Shown here in pieces: positions 35,356 to 45,799 of a stretch of 64,000 nt of DNA. Position numbers and translations under genes: made by a program. The notes under the pieces were generated by a model. That model was not told where the DNA came from. It made no database searches and saw only the letters and a program-made list of their open reading frames with translations. This stretch comes from Hydrogenophaga sp. BPS33 (lineage in GTDB: Bacteria > Pseudomonadota > Gammaproteobacteria > Burkholderiales > Burkholderiaceae_C). Where the stretch lies: positions 806,001-870,000 of the forward strand of contig NZ_CP044549.1 of assembly GCF_009859475.1 (NCBI RefSeq). The letters are read 5' to 3'. Position 1 is the first letter of the stretch, and every line of letters begins with the position of its first letter.

Positions 35356-35452
35356 CCATCCATGCAACCACGCTCATCCACATCCGTGCGATGAGTCCCT
35401 TTTTACTCAGTGCGCGATGTGGTTTGTCCATCCTTAACGGAGCGAAACCACC

Positions 35453-36886
<1,434 letters not shown>

Positions 36887-36930
36887 ACCGGTCGGCTACT
36901 GCGCGGCCGTGATCCTTCGTTGCGGGTCCT

Positions 36931-36973
36931 TCCGCAGATCCTCACGTAGCGCTGCTACGTTCCGGTCTGCGGA
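36931..36973. repeat. imperfect palindrome downstream of ahcY
   Basis: Outer arms TCCGCAGA (36931-36938) and TCTGCGGA (36966-36973) are exact complements, as are the inner arms ACGTAGC and GCTACGT (36944-36950 and 36954-36960) around a GCT loop. It could stop ahcY transcription but lacks a T run, and it looks more like an extragenic palindrome. No other copy was noticed in the window. Confidence 0.6.
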
Positions 36974-37029
36974 TCCCCCCGCGCCTCGGCTGACGGCCGC
37001 TCGCTACGCCTCCATTTGGCTTGTCATCG

Positions 37030-37782
37030 ATGCGCGCCGACCAACTTCTCGTTGAACGTGGGCTTGCGAATTCCCGTTCGCAAGCCCAGCGCTTGATCGC
37101 GGCGGGCGTGCAGTGGCGCTTGCCGGCTCAGGAATGGCGTGCGATCACCAAGAACGGCGAGGAGCTGCGCGAGACGGTGGAGCTGCGCTTGCTGGACACG
37201 GCGGAAACGCGCTATGTCTCGCGCGGTGGTCTCAAGCTCGAAGGGGCGCTGAAGCACACCGGGCTGGACGTGACCGGCCTGCGCTGTCTCGACGTGGGGC
37301 AGAGCAGCGGTGGTTTCACCGACTGCCTGCTGCAGCGCGGCGCCGCGCGGGTGGTGGGCGTGGACGTGGGGCAAGGCCAGTTGCACCCGTCGCTGCGAGG
37401 CGACGCGCGCGTGGTCTGCCTGGAGAAGTGCAATGCGCGCGAGCTGAGCGCCGAGGTGTTGGCGCAGGCTGGCGGTCCGCCCCCGTTCGAGTTGATCGTG
37501 GGCGATCTGTCGTTCATCTCGCAGACGCTGGTGTGGCCTGCTGTGGTGCCGCTGCTGGCGCCCGGCGGGCATCTGCTGATGCTGGTCAAGCCGCAATTCG
37601 AATTGCAGCCCGAGCACATCGGCAAGGGCGGTCTGGTGAAGGACGCGACGAGCTACGTTCGGGTGCGCGAGCGCATCGAACAGGCCTGTGCCGACCACGG
37701 TCTGACGGTGCGCGACTACTTCGACAGCCCGATCGCTGGCGGCGACGGCAACCGCGAATTTTTTGTGTGTGCGAGCAAGTGA
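37030..37782 (+). CDS. TlyA family rRNA methyltransferase/hemolysin-like protein
   Basis: 250 residues from the ATG at 37030; the TTG at 37021 is less likely. The N-terminal S4 RNA-binding domain (RADQLLVERGLANSRSQAQRL) is followed by an FtsJ-type Rossmann methyltransferase with RYVSRGGLKLEGAL, the SAM site CLDVGQSSGGFTDCLLQRGA, and GDLSFISQTLVWP. TlyA proteins 2'-O-methylate cytidines in 16S/23S rRNA. Being between ahcY and metF links it to the methyl cycle. Confidence 0.9.
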   Translation: MRADQLLVERGLANSRSQAQRLIAAGVQWRLPAQEWRAITKNGEELRETVELRLLDTAETRYVSRGGLKLEGALKHTGLDVTGLRCLDVGQSSGGFTDCLLQRGAARVVGVDVGQGQLHPSLRGDARVVCLEKCNARELSAEVLAQAGGPPPFELIVGDLSFISQTLVWPAVVPLLAPGGHLLMLVKPQFELQPEHIGKGGLVKDATSYVRVRERIEQACADHGLTVRDYFDSPIAGGDGNREFFVCASK

Positions 37783-37797
37783 TGTAAGGACAAGACG

Positions 37798-38625
37798 ATG
37801 GGTCTTCCGATCAGCCTGGAATTCTTCCCGACCAAGACGCCCGAAGGCGCGGTCAAGCTGCGCGCGGTGCGCCAGCAGCTGTATGCGCTCAAGCCCGAGT
37901 TCTGCTCGGTGACGTTTGGCGCCGGTGGTTCGACGCAGGACGGCACGCTGCAGGCCGTCACCGAGATCATGGGCGAGGGCGTGCCGGCCGCGCCGCACCT
38001 GAGCTGCATTGGCCAGTCGCGCGAGAGCATCCGCGAACGCCTGGCGGCCTACAAGGCCGCCGGCATTCGCCGAATCGTCGCGCTGCGCGGTGACCTGCCC
38101 AGTGGCTACGGCATGGGCGGTGAGTTCCGTTACGCGAGCGACCTCGTGGCCTTTGTGCGCGCCGAGACCGGCGACACCTTCCACATCGAGGTGGCCGCCT
38201 ACCCCGAGACGCATCCGCAGGCGAAAACGCCCCAGTCCGACCTGGACGCCTTCGCCGCCAAGGTGAAGGCCGGCGCGGACTCGGGCATCACGCAGTACTT
38301 CTTCAACAGCGACGCCTACTTCCGTTTCGTCGACGATCTGCAGGGTGCGGGCGTGGACGTGCCGGTGGTGCCCGGCATCATGCCCATCACCAGTTCGACG
38401 CAACTCATGCGCTTCTCCGACGCCTGCGGCGCCGAGATCCCGCGTTGGATCCGCATGCGGTTGCAGGCGTTTGGCGACGACACGGCATCGATCAAATCGT
38501 TCGGTCTCGACGTGGTGAGCGATCTGTGCGATCGTCTGCGTGCCGGCGGTGTGCCCGGTCTGCACTTCTACACCATGAACCAAAGCACTGCCACGACGGA
38601 CATCGTCCAGCGCCTGGGCCTGTGA
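37798..38625 (+). CDS. metF: 5,10-methylenetetrahydrofolate reductase
   Basis: 275 residues. FAD-dependent TIM-barrel enzyme that makes 5-methyltetrahydrofolate for methionine synthesis. Visible are SLEFFPTKTPEGAVKL (active-site Glu), VTFGAGGSTQDGT, ALRGDLPSGYG (FAD contact) and YFFNSDAYFRFVDD. It completes the local methyl cycle with ahcY; its stop codon overlaps the RlpA start by one base. Confidence 0.96.
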   Translation: MGLPISLEFFPTKTPEGAVKLRAVRQQLYALKPEFCSVTFGAGGSTQDGTLQAVTEIMGEGVPAAPHLSCIGQSRESIRERLAAYKAAGIRRIVALRGDLPSGYGMGGEFRYASDLVAFVRAETGDTFHIEVAAYPETHPQAKTPQSDLDAFAAKVKAGADSGITQYFFNSDAYFRFVDDLQGAGVDVPVVPGIMPITSSTQLMRFSDACGAEIPRWIRMRLQAFGDDTASIKSFGLDVVSDLCDRLRAGGVPGLHFYTMNQSTATTDIVQRLGL

Positions 38626-39056
38626 TGCGTTTGCGGCCAGCGCTCATCCTCGCACTGGCTTGCGTGCTGTGGCTGGGCGGCTGCGCCACGCGCGCGCCGT
38701 CGGATGACGAGGCGGGCGATCCGTCGTCGGCGTCCTCTCCCTTGCCGCAGGCGCCCGACGACGGCGAGGTGTTCGAGCGCGGCATGGCCTCCTGGTACGG
38801 CGCGCAGTTCCACGGCCGGCGCACGGCCAGCGGTGAAGCCTTCGACCAGAACGAACTCACCGCAGCCCACAAGACCTTGCCCTTCGGCACCTTGGTGCGC
38901 GTGCGGCATGCGCGCACCGGCAAGGAGGTAACGGTGCGCATCAACGACCGCGGGCCGTTCACCAAAGGCCGCGTGATCGATCTCAGCCGCGCTGCGGCCA
39001 GCGCGCTCGGCCTGATCCAGACCGGCGTGGCGCCGGTGCTCGTGTTCCGCCAGTAA
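38625..39056 (+). CDS. RlpA-like septal ring lytic transglycosylase lipoprotein
   Basis: 143 residues. The signal peptide MRLRPALILALACVLWLGG is followed by the lipobox Cys20 (LGGC), a Pro/Ser/Asp-rich spacer to about residue 50, and a double-psi beta-barrel domain (MASWYGAQFHGRRTASGEAF with the His-Gly-Arg-Arg-Thr, then RINDRGPF and VIDLSRAAASALGL). RlpA cuts peptidoglycan strands without stem peptides at the division site. There is no C-terminal SPOR domain, so this is the short form. Starts on the last base of the metF stop. Confidence 0.88.
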   Translation: MRLRPALILALACVLWLGGCATRAPSDDEAGDPSSASSPLPQAPDDGEVFERGMASWYGAQFHGRRTASGEAFDQNELTAAHKTLPFGTLVRVRHARTGKEVTVRINDRGPFTKGRVIDLSRAAASALGLIQTGVAPVLVFRQ

Positions 39057-39062
39057 GCGCGC

Positions 39063-40169
39063 TCACCTTTCGTCGTAACTGACCACGACCCGCTCGCTGG
39101 TCGGACGGGCCTGGCAACTCAGCACGAAACCCTTGTCGGTTTCCCACGGTTCGAGTGTGAAGTTCTTGTCCATCTGCACCGCGCCTTCCAGCACCTTGGC
39201 GCGGCAGGTGCAGCAGACACCGCCGCGGCACGACCAGGGCAGGTCCAGGCCGGCGTTCAGCGCCACGTCGAGCACACGTTCGTCGCGGTTCATGCGCAGC
39301 TCGTGCGGCTTGCCGTCGAGCACCACGGTCAGAGCGACCTCGCCCTCGGCCCGCTCCGCCGGATGGCCGAGCACGATCGCACGGCGCTGCGCGTCGGGCA
39401 GGGCGTCCAGCGTGGGGGAGGTGAAGCGCTCGGTGTGCACACGATCGGGCCGCACGCCCGCGTCGAGCAGGGCTTTCTCGGTGGCCTCGATCATGGCTTC
39501 GGGGCCGCAGATGAAGACCTCGTCCATGCTTGCCACCGGCAGCAGCGTGGCGATGAGCGCGCGCACCTTGTCGGCATCGATGCGGCCTTCGAGCAAAGGC
39601 ACCTCCTGGGCCTGGCGCGAGAGGATGTGGATCAGCGTGAGCCGGCTGGCGTAGCGGTCCTTGAGGTCCTGCAAGGCTTCGTTGAACATCACGCTGCCCA
39701 TGCGCCGGTTGCCGTACACGAGTGTGAATTTCGACGTCGGCGACTCCTCCAATGTGCTGGCCATGAGCGAGAGGATGGGCGTGATGCCCGAACCCGCCGC
39801 AAACCCGACGCGGTGCACGGCGCGCGGCTTGTGCACGGTGAAGCGGCCGTCGGGTGGCATGGCCTTGAGCACGTCGCCCTGCTGGAGCGAGGTGGCGGCC
39901 CAGTGGGAGAACACGCCGCCTTCCACCGGTCGAATCCCCAGCGTGAGCTCGCCGCGTTGCGCCAGCAGGCTGCGAGGGCTGCTGATGGAGTAGCTGCGCC
40001 GCTCGTCCTGCCCGTCGATGGTGGCGCGCACCGTGAGGAACTGGCCGGGCTCGAAGGCAAACACGTCCCGCTGTTCCGCCGGAATGGCCAGGGTGATGGC
40101 CACCGCGCCGGCGGCCTCGGGGCTGACGCGGGCGATCGCAAGTTCGTGGAAGCGCGGGGCGGTGGACAT
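39063..40169 (-). CDS. paaE: phenylacetyl-CoA epoxidase, reductase subunit
   Basis: 368 residues. FAD-binding FNR-like domain (RSYSISSPRSLL near 65), NAD domain (FAAGSGITPILSLM) and a C-terminal plant-type [2Fe-2S] ferredoxin domain with CRGGVCCTCRAKV (about 313-325). It carries electrons from NADPH to the PaaA diiron site. Last gene of the paaABCDE operon, 4 bp after PaaD; converges with rlpA. Confidence 0.94.
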   Translation of the reverse strand: MSTAPRFHELAIARVSPEAAGAVAITLAIPAEQRDVFAFEPGQFLTVRATIDGQDERRSYSISSPRSLLAQRGELTLGIRPVEGGVFSHWAATSLQQGDVLKAMPPDGRFTVHKPRAVHRVGFAAGSGITPILSLMASTLEESPTSKFTLVYGNRRMGSVMFNEALQDLKDRYASRLTLIHILSRQAQEVPLLEGRIDADKVRALIATLLPVASMDEVFICGPEAMIEATEKALLDAGVRPDRVHTERFTSPTLDALPDAQRRAIVLGHPAERAEGEVALTVVLDGKPHELRMNRDERVLDVALNAGLDLPWSCRGGVCCTCRAKVLEGAVQMDKNFTLEPWETDKGFVLSCQARPTSERVVVSYDER

Positions 40170-40173
40170 GGCA

Positions 40174-40695
40174 TCAATAGGGCTTGAAGTAGTCGAACGG
40201 TTCCAGGCAATCCAGGCAGCGGTACATGGCCTTGCAAGCGGTCGAGCCAAAGGGTGAGGTCTCGGTGGTGTGGACCGAGCCGCATTGGGGGCAGGGCACC
40301 GTTTCGCGCACCGCGGCCTTGCGCGAGAAGGTCACGGCTTGCGGCTGGACGTTGCCGCACTGAGGTGGCGCGATGCCGTAGGCGCGCAGCTTCTCGCGCG
40401 CGGCTTCGTGCATCCAGTCGGTGGTCCAGGCCGGTGCCAGCTGCGTGACGACGCGCGCTTCCAGGGCCGCAAGCGCGAGCGCCGCGCGCACGTCGTCCTC
40501 GATCTGTCCCATGGCCGGGCAGCCGCTGTAGGTCGGGGTGATGACCACTTCGGGCACACCGTCGGCGCCGGTGCGCACGTCGCGCAGGATGCCCATCTCG
40601 CGCAGGCTGACCACCGGGATCTCCGGATCGCTCAGGTTGGCGAGCGCCTGCCAGATGGCGGCGTGTTCGTGTCCGGCGCTGGCGACCGTTCGCAT
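40174..40695 (-). CDS. paaD: phenylacetyl-CoA epoxidase assembly protein PaaD
   Basis: 173 residues. MIP18/DUF59-type N-terminal domain (LSDPEIPVVSLREMGIL with the Asp-Pro-Glu-Ile-Pro motif, then TPTYSGCPAMGQI) and a C-terminal zinc-ribbon with CPQCGS and CKAMYRCLDCLEPFDYFK. PaaD is thought to mature the diiron centre or the [2Fe-2S] cluster. Placed between PaaC and PaaE as in the canonical operon. Confidence 0.93.
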   Translation of the reverse strand: MRTVASAGHEHAAIWQALANLSDPEIPVVSLREMGILRDVRTGADGVPEVVITPTYSGCPAMGQIEDDVRAALALAALEARVVTQLAPAWTTDWMHEAAREKLRAYGIAPPQCGNVQPQAVTFSRKAAVRETVPCPQCGSVHTTETSPFGSTACKAMYRCLDCLEPFDYFKPY

Positions 40696-40705
40696 GGCGC
40701 CTGCC

Positions 40706-41545
40706 TCACCAGACCGCGTGCGGGTGCGCGCGCGCCAGGCTCTGCATCTCGGCCAGCAGGAAGCCCATGTGTTCGGAGTGCACCCCGTGCTGGCCTTGCG
40801 GGACGCGGCCTCGCACCTGGGGGCGTTGCAGCGTGGCTTCGCTCAAGGACTCCTCCACCAGAGCGTCCCATTCGGCCTGGAGGCTCGTGGTGTTCACGCC
40901 CGTTCCATTGTCGGCCGCGACCTTCTCGGCTTCGTTGCCTGCCCAGAACGCTTGGCAGTACGGCATCAGGTGGTCGATTGCGGCCTGCGCGCGGGCGTGC
41001 GAGTCGTCCGTTCCATCACCGAGCCGCACCAGCCAGTCGCTTGCGTGCCGCAGGTGGTAACGCGTTTCCTTGATCGACTTGGCGGCAATGGCCGCCAGTT
41101 GCGCATCGGCCGACGTCTGCAACCGGTTCCATACCAGCACCATGAGCGCGCTGTAGAAAAAGTTGCGCACGATGGTGGTGGCGAAGTCGCGGGCCCCGCG
41201 CACGGTACCGGCCAGCGGGCCGCCGTGGGGCAGTTCGAGCAAGGTGTGGTTGCGGAATTCGTACGTGTCGCGGAAATAGGCCAGGGTGTCTTCGGTCACC
41301 GCGCCGTTGTGGCGTGCGCCGCGCAGGTGCACGAAACGCAAGGCCTCGGCGGTGTCGGCATTGATGAGCGTGGCCGCGTGCTGGTAGAGCAGGCGTGCCT
41401 GGCCGAGCAGGTCCAGGCTGTTGTTGGCCAGGGCCAGGTCTTCTTCCAGGATCGGTCCGTGGCCGCACCATTCGGCGTTGCGCTGCCCGAGGACCAGCGC
41501 GTTGTCGGCCAGGTGCAGCAGGTAGTCGACGGGTGCGCTGCGCAT
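40706..41545 (-). CDS. paaC: phenylacetyl-CoA epoxidase, structural subunit PaaC
   Basis: 279 residues from the ATG at 41545, which overlaps the paaB stop (TGATG). Ferritin-like helical protein; recognisable segments are LLHLADNALVLGQRNAEWCGHGP and DLALANNSLDLLGQARLLY. It pairs with PaaA but lacks a complete diiron site in known homologues. Functions in the aerobic CoA-dependent degradation of phenylacetate. Confidence 0.93.
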   Translation of the reverse strand: MRSAPVDYLLHLADNALVLGQRNAEWCGHGPILEEDLALANNSLDLLGQARLLYQHAATLINADTAEALRFVHLRGARHNGAVTEDTLAYFRDTYEFRNHTLLELPHGGPLAGTVRGARDFATTIVRNFFYSALMVLVWNRLQTSADAQLAAIAAKSIKETRYHLRHASDWLVRLGDGTDDSHARAQAAIDHLMPYCQAFWAGNEAEKVAADNGTGVNTTSLQAEWDALVEESLSEATLQRPQVRGRVPQGQHGVHSEHMGFLLAEMQSLARAHPHAVW

Positions 41546-41898
41546 CACATGTGCCCCACTTTGTCGGGGATCTCGTAGAAGGTGGGATGCCGGTACACCT
41601 TGTCGGCCGCCGGGTCGAAGAAGCTGTCCTTGCTGTCGGGCTCGCTGGCGGTGATGCTGCTGGACTGGACGACCCAGATGCTCACGCCTTCCTGGCGCCG
41701 CGTGTACACGTCGCGCGCCAGGTGCAGCGCATGCTGCGCGTCGCTGGCGTGCAGGCTGCCGCAGTGCTTGTGCTCAAGGCCTTGTTTGCTGCGCACGAAC
41801 ACTTCCCAGAGCGGCCATTCCTTGAGGGCTGTCACTGGGGTACCTTCGGCTCCGCCAGCGGTGCGAGCTTGCTTGGGGCGGCCCGGCGCGGCGCTCAT
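41545..41898 (-). CDS. paaB: phenylacetyl-CoA epoxidase subunit PaaB
   Basis: 117 residues. [20 protein letters not shown] and [21 protein letters not shown] are characteristic, ending in [15 protein letters not shown]. PaaB bridges PaaAC dimers and is needed for activity. The N-terminal ~20 residues are a low-complexity extension (Arg/Ala/Gly-rich) beyond E. coli PaaB (95 residues). Overlaps paaA by four bases (ATGA). Confidence 0.93.
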   Translation of the reverse strand: MSAAPGRPKQARTAGGAEGTPVTALKEWPLWEVFVRSKQGLEHKHCGSLHASDAQHALHLARDVYTRRQEGVSIWVVQSSSITASEPDSKDSFFDPAADKVYRHPTFYEIPDKVGHM

Positions 41899-42917
41899 GC
41901 GGCCTCCTTCAGCGTGCGTTGCCGTTGCTTGCGAGCGTGGGCCAGTGCGGCTTCGCGCACCCAGTCGCCCTCATCCCAGGCTTTCACGCGCGTGGCCAGG
42001 CGCTCCTTGTTGCAGGGGCCGTCGCCATTCACCACGGCCCAGAATTCGTCCCAGTCGATCGCGCCGAAGTCGTGGTGGCCGCGTTCGGCGTTCCATTTCA
42101 GATCCGGGTCGGGCAAGGTGACGCCCAGCACCTCGGCCTGCGGCACCGTCGCATCGACGAACTTCTGGCGCAATTCGTCATTGCCGATGCGCTTGATGCC
42201 CCAGCGCATGCCCTGCACGCTGTTGGGGCTGTCGGCGTCGGGCGGGCCGAACATCGCCAGGCATTTCCACCACCAGCGGTTCACCGCGTCCTGCACCATC
42301 GCGCGCTGCTCGGACGTGCCCTGCACCATCACCAGCAGCGACTCGAAGCCCTGGCGCTGGTGGAAACTTTCTTCCTTGCAGACGCGGATCATCGCGCGCG
42401 CATAGGGGCCATAGCTGCAGCGGCACAGCGGAATCTGGTTCATGATGGCCGCGCCATCGACCAGCCACCCGATCACCCCGACGTCGGCCCAGGTCAGGGT
42501 GGGGTAGTTGAAGATCGAGCTGTACTTGGCTTTGCCCGAATGCAGGGCCTCGAACATCTGGTCGCGGCTGGTGCCCAGGGTTTCGGCTGCGCTGTAGAGG
42601 TACAGGCCGTGGCCCGCTTCGTCCTGCACCTTGGCCACAAGGATGGTCTTGCGCTTGAGACTGGGTGCTCGCGAAATCCAGTTGCCCTCCGGGAGCATGC
42701 CCACGATTTCGCTGTGCGCATGCTGGCTGATCTGGCGCACCAGCGTCTTGCGGTAGGCCTCGGGCATCCAGTCGCGCGGCTCGATCTTGCCATCGGCATC
42801 CACGACGCTGTCGAAGTGCGACTGCAAGGCGACATCGGTCTCGTGCAGGGGGATTGCCTTGGTCGAGTCAGCCTGCGGATCGCCTCTGTCCGGCACATTG
42901 AACGACTGGGTATACAT
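41895..42917 (-). CDS. paaA: phenylacetyl-CoA epoxidase, catalytic diiron subunit PaaA
   Basis: 340 residues. It opens the ring of phenylacetyl-CoA to an epoxide. The ferritin-like core has [20 protein letters not shown] (Glu and His iron ligands of one helix) and [18 protein letters not shown] (second Glu-x2-His). CAGGAG stands upstream of the ATG. First gene of the operon, behind the palindrome at 42967-42978. Confidence 0.95.
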   Translation of the reverse strand: MYTQSFNVPDRGDPQADSTKAIPLHETDVALQSHFDSVVDADGKIEPRDWMPEAYRKTLVRQISQHAHSEIVGMLPEGNWISRAPSLKRKTILVAKVQDEAGHGLYLYSAAETLGTSRDQMFEALHSGKAKYSSIFNYPTLTWADVGVIGWLVDGAAIMNQIPLCRCSYGPYARAMIRVCKEESFHQRQGFESLLVMVQGTSEQRAMVQDAVNRWWWKCLAMFGPPDADSPNSVQGMRWGIKRIGNDELRQKFVDATVPQAEVLGVTLPDPDLKWNAERGHHDFGAIDWDEFWAVVNGDGPCNKERLATRVKAWDEGDWVREAALAHARKQRQRTLKEAA

Positions 42918-42953
42918 GGGCGTCTCCTGCCCCCATGAAGGGGTACGGCGCCA

Positions 42954-42978
42954 GTATATTCAATCGCCAACCGGTTGG
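42954..42978 (-). promoter_or_regulatory. paa promoter -10 and palindromic operator candidate
   Basis: CCAACCGGTTGG at 42967-42978 is a perfect 12-bp palindrome 50 bp before the paaA start. On the minus strand it is followed 9 bp later by TATACT, a good -10. The dyad thus lies in the -35/-10 region, where a repressor would block RNA polymerase. Betaproteobacterial paa operons are controlled by TetR-type PaaR, which binds CCGACCGG-like dyads, but no paaR gene is in the window. Confidence 0.55.
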
Positions 42979-43011
42979 TCGGCTAATTGGGAAGGTCTGC
43001 TCGCGTGTCGA

Positions 43012-43929
43012 TTACCCGCCAGATTCCAGCGCTTGCGACTTTCCACGTCCTCGTCCAAGGTGGGTCAGCAGTTGCGGCAGTGCTTCCTGGAGCACGCCCT
43101 TGAGCGTGTGCGGCGGGTTGATGACAAACATGCCGCTGGCGGTCAGCCCCGGTCGGTCGTCCGGGCCGTGGGTCGGGTCCTGGCCGATGGCCAGCGTGGC
43201 GTTGAGCCACGGCCGCTGGGCCTGGTTCGACAAGGTGCGCAGGCGGCGCGGCAAATCGTGCGCTTCCGGCCGCGGAATCACGGGATACCACACCAGATAA
43301 GTGCCGGTCGGAAATCGCCTGAGAAGTTCTTGTATGCAGGCGCTTACTTTCGCGTAATCGCTTTTGATTTCGTAACTGGGGTCCATCAGCACCAGGCCGC
43401 GCTTCGACCCAGAGGCCGATGGCGGCGGCGGAAGCAGGGGCTTGACGCCTTCAAACCCGTCCTGGCGCGCTACGGCGATGGCACGTCCGGCTTCGAGCTG
43501 GGCGATGTTGGCGGAGAGGGTGCGGCTGTCGGTCGGGTGCAGCTCGAAGAGCTTGAGCCGGTCGCGCGATTCGGCCCGCAGCAATTGGTGCATGACGAAG
43601 GGCGATCCTGGGTACACGCGCAACGAGCCCGACGGGTTGAAGCCCGCAACCAGGTCCAGGTAGTCGTCGATCGCCGGGGCGACGGCTTTGGCCGCTGGTT
43701 GGTCGGCCGCTCGCAGGGCGCCCATGAGCTTGACCACGCCGTCCTTGGCTTCGCCTCCGGTATCGGTGTAGTCCCCATCGAGGCGGTAGAGGCCTGCCCC
43801 GGCGTGGGTGTCGATCAACGTCAGCCCCGCTTCTTTCTGCATCAGGTGACGCAGTGTGGCGATCAAGGTGATGTGCTTGAGCACATCCGCATGGTTGCCG
43901 GCGTGGAAGGCGTGTCGATAGCTGAACAT
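43012..43929 (-). CDS. rlmJ: 23S rRNA (adenine-2030-N6)-methyltransferase RlmJ
   Basis: 305 residues. The start MFSYRHAFHAGNHADVLKH is characteristic, followed by the SAM domain (LTLIDTHAGAGLYRL) and catalytic motif IV in LVLMDPSYEIK (Asp-Pro-Ser-Tyr variant of DPPY). It methylates A2030 of 23S rRNA. Some members were called ComJ/YhiR because mutants cannot use DNA as a carbon source. Faces away from the rplM-rpsI promoter. Confidence 0.93.
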   Translation of the reverse strand: MFSYRHAFHAGNHADVLKHITLIATLRHLMQKEAGLTLIDTHAGAGLYRLDGDYTDTGGEAKDGVVKLMGALRAADQPAAKAVAPAIDDYLDLVAGFNPSGSLRVYPGSPFVMHQLLRAESRDRLKLFELHPTDSRTLSANIAQLEAGRAIAVARQDGFEGVKPLLPPPPSASGSKRGLVLMDPSYEIKSDYAKVSACIQELLRRFPTGTYLVWYPVIPRPEAHDLPRRLRTLSNQAQRPWLNATLAIGQDPTHGPDDRPGLTASGMFVINPPHTLKGVLQEALPQLLTHLGRGRGKSQALESGG

Positions 43930-43969
43930 GCCCTGATGGTAGCCGGCCAGGCTCCTCGCATTTCAAAGT

Positions 43970-43999
43970 TTGCCGCCAAGGCCCGGAATTTCGTACAAT
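43970..43999 (+). promoter_or_regulatory. promoter of rplM-rpsI with short leader hairpin
   Basis: TTGCCG (43970-43975) and TACAAT (43994-43999) with 18 bp spacing form a plausible strong promoter 126 bp before rplM. The leader carries a small hairpin CGTTC/GAACG (44059-44063, 44071-44075). An L13-binding autoregulatory leader is possible but not demonstrable from this sequence. Confidence 0.55.
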
Positions 44000-44124
44000 C
44001 GAGGGCTTCGCAGCGAACTGCTGGCTCCGCGGCGAAGACTTCAAAACCCACCTAAGAGCGTTCCGTCAGAGAACGACCGACCGTGGAAAAGAGCCGCCAA
44101 ACCCTCTCCTTTCAGAGAAAACTC

Positions 44125-44556
44125 ATGACCAAAACGTTCAGCGCCAAACCCGCTGACGTGACGCACGAGTGGTTTGTGATTGACGCGACCGACAAGGTCC
44201 TCGGACGAGTAGCCAGTGAAGTTGCTCTCCGTTTGCGCGGCAAACACAAGGCCATTTACACGCCTCACGTCGATACCGGTGACTTCATCGTCATCATCAA
44301 CGCAGCCAAGCTCCGCGTCACGGGCAACAAAGCCCTCGACAAGGTGTACTACCGCCACTCGGGCTTCCCCGGCGGTATCTATGGCACCAACTTCCGCGAC
44401 ATGCAGGCCAAGCACCCTGGCCGCGCCCTCGAGAAGGCCGTCAAGGGCATGTTGCCCAAGGGCCCTCTGGGTTACGCCATGATCAAGAAGCTCAAGGTGT
44501 ACGGCGGTGCAGAGCATCCGCACACCGCCCAACAGCCGCAAGTGCTGGAAATCTAA
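44125..44556 (+). CDS. rplM: 50S ribosomal protein L13
   Basis: 143 residues from the ATG at 44125. Opens [20 protein letters not shown], with later landmarks [40 protein letters not shown] and [12 protein letters not shown]. It binds 23S rRNA early in large-subunit assembly. rpsI follows 12 bp later as in most bacteria. Confidence 0.98.
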   Translation: MTKTFSAKPADVTHEWFVIDATDKVLGRVASEVALRLRGKHKAIYTPHVDTGDFIVIINAAKLRVTGNKALDKVYYRHSGFPGGIYGTNFRDMQAKHPGRALEKAVKGMLPKGPLGYAMIKKLKVYGGAEHPHTAQQPQVLEI

Positions 44557-44568
44557 AGGAGCCTTGAG

Positions 44569-44961
44569 ATGATTGGTGAATGGAACAACGGCACCGGCCG
44601 TCGCAAATCCAGCGTCGCTCGCGTGTTTCTGAAAAAAGGCACCGGCAAGATCACGGTCAATGGCAAGGACATCCAGGTGTACTTCGGCCGCGAGACCTCC
44701 ATCATGATCGCCAAGCAGCCCCTGCTGCTGACGAACAACGCCGAGACGTTTGACATCCAGGTCAACGTGCACGGTGGTGGTGAATCCGGCCAGGCCGGCG
44801 CTGTGCGCCACGGCATCACACGTGCCCTGATCGACTACGACGCGACGCTCAAGTCGGGTCTGTCACAAGCGGGCTACGTGACGCGTGACGCTCGCGAAGT
44901 GGAACGTAAAAAGGTCGGTCTGCGCTCTGCGCGCCGCCGCAAGCAGTTCAGCAAGCGCTAA
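44569..44961 (+). CDS. rpsI: 30S ribosomal protein S9
   Basis: 130 residues. [20 protein letters not shown] and the C-terminal [20 protein letters not shown] with the final SKR tail that reaches the P-site tRNA are diagnostic. AAAGGAG precedes the ATG. An intrinsic terminator follows at 44982. Confidence 0.98.
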   Translation: MIGEWNNGTGRRKSSVARVFLKKGTGKITVNGKDIQVYFGRETSIMIAKQPLLLTNNAETFDIQVNVHGGGESGQAGAVRHGITRALIDYDATLKSGLSQAGYVTRDAREVERKKVGLRSARRRKQFSKR

Positions 44962-44981
44962 GCACGCTGCACATGCTCCAG

Positions 44982-45016
44982 AAACCGCCTGCAAGTGCAA
45001 ACTTGGGGCGGTTTTT
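44982..45016 (+). terminator. rho-independent terminator after rpsI
   Basis: AAACCGCC (44982-44989) and GGCGGTTT (45007-45014) form an 8-bp stem around a 17-nt loop, ending in a TTTTT run. Confidence 0.8.
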
Positions 45017-45062
45017 GCGTTCTGGGGCTGGGTTGCGTTTGCTTGCACTTTGAAAGGTCTGC

Positions 45063-45770
45063 ATGCGGTTTCGCCTGTTGCGAAGAAGGTTGACGGTGAG
45101 TGCGCCGCGGGTGTCGGTGCGCAGTGCGATGCCGTGGCCGTTTCGCTGGGTTCTGGCGGCGTTGCTGCTGGGTTTTTCGGCGGCATTGGCGGTCTGGGCG
45201 TTCGAATTCGGCAAGGACATCGCCGGGCTGGACCGCAATTCCAAGCAGGAACTGGAGCAGTTGCGCCGCGAGGTATTGGCGTTGCGAACCGATCTGAGCG
45301 AGGCCCAATTGGTGGCCAACACCTCGGACAGCCAGTTGATCTCGGAGCGCGCCACACAGGCGCAGCTGATGGTGCAGATCCGCCAGCTGCAGGCCGACAA
45401 CGAGTTGCTGCGCAGCGACCTGGGCTTCTTCGAGCGCCTGATCCCGGGCACGGGCAGCGACGCTTTGAGCATCCGGGGGCTGCAGGCCGAGCGCCTTTCG
45501 GACAGCCAGTTGAAATGGCAGGTGCTCATGATCCAGGCGGCCAAGAATGCACCCGACTTCAAAGGCAGCCTGGAGGTGATCTTTTCGGGCAAGTTGGCCG
45601 GCAAGCCGTGGTCGGCCAAGCAGGCGCCCGTGCCGCAGCCCGTGCTCATCAAGGGCTATCTGCGCATGGAGGGCGTGGTCAATGTGCCCGCGCAGGTCGT
45701 GGTAGAAAACGTGACCGCCAAAATCCTGCAGGGCAGTTCGGTCCGGTCCGTGCAATCTTTCAATTTGTGA
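45063..45770 (+). CDS. DUF6776-type bitopic membrane protein with coiled coil
   Basis: 235 residues. A basic N-terminus, one transmembrane helix (about 29-46, VLAALLLGFSAALAVWAF), a coiled coil at about 55-120 (LEQLRREVLALRTDL onward) and a C-terminal globular domain after residue 130. The pattern matches DUF6776 proteins of Burkholderiales, which always stand beside bactofilin and erpA. Function unknown; a periplasmic scaffold partner of bactofilin is plausible from position alone. Bactofilin starts 30 bp downstream. Confidence 0.75.
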   Translation: MRFRLLRRRLTVSAPRVSVRSAMPWPFRWVLAALLLGFSAALAVWAFEFGKDIAGLDRNSKQELEQLRREVLALRTDLSEAQLVANTSDSQLISERATQAQLMVQIRQLQADNELLRSDLGFFERLIPGTGSDALSIRGLQAERLSDSQLKWQVLMIQAAKNAPDFKGSLEVIFSGKLAGKPWSAKQAPVPQPVLIKGYLRMEGVVNVPAQVVVENVTAKILQGSSVRSVQSFNL

Positions 45771-45799
45771 CCCATGCGGTCCACCATCAGGAGAGCTTC

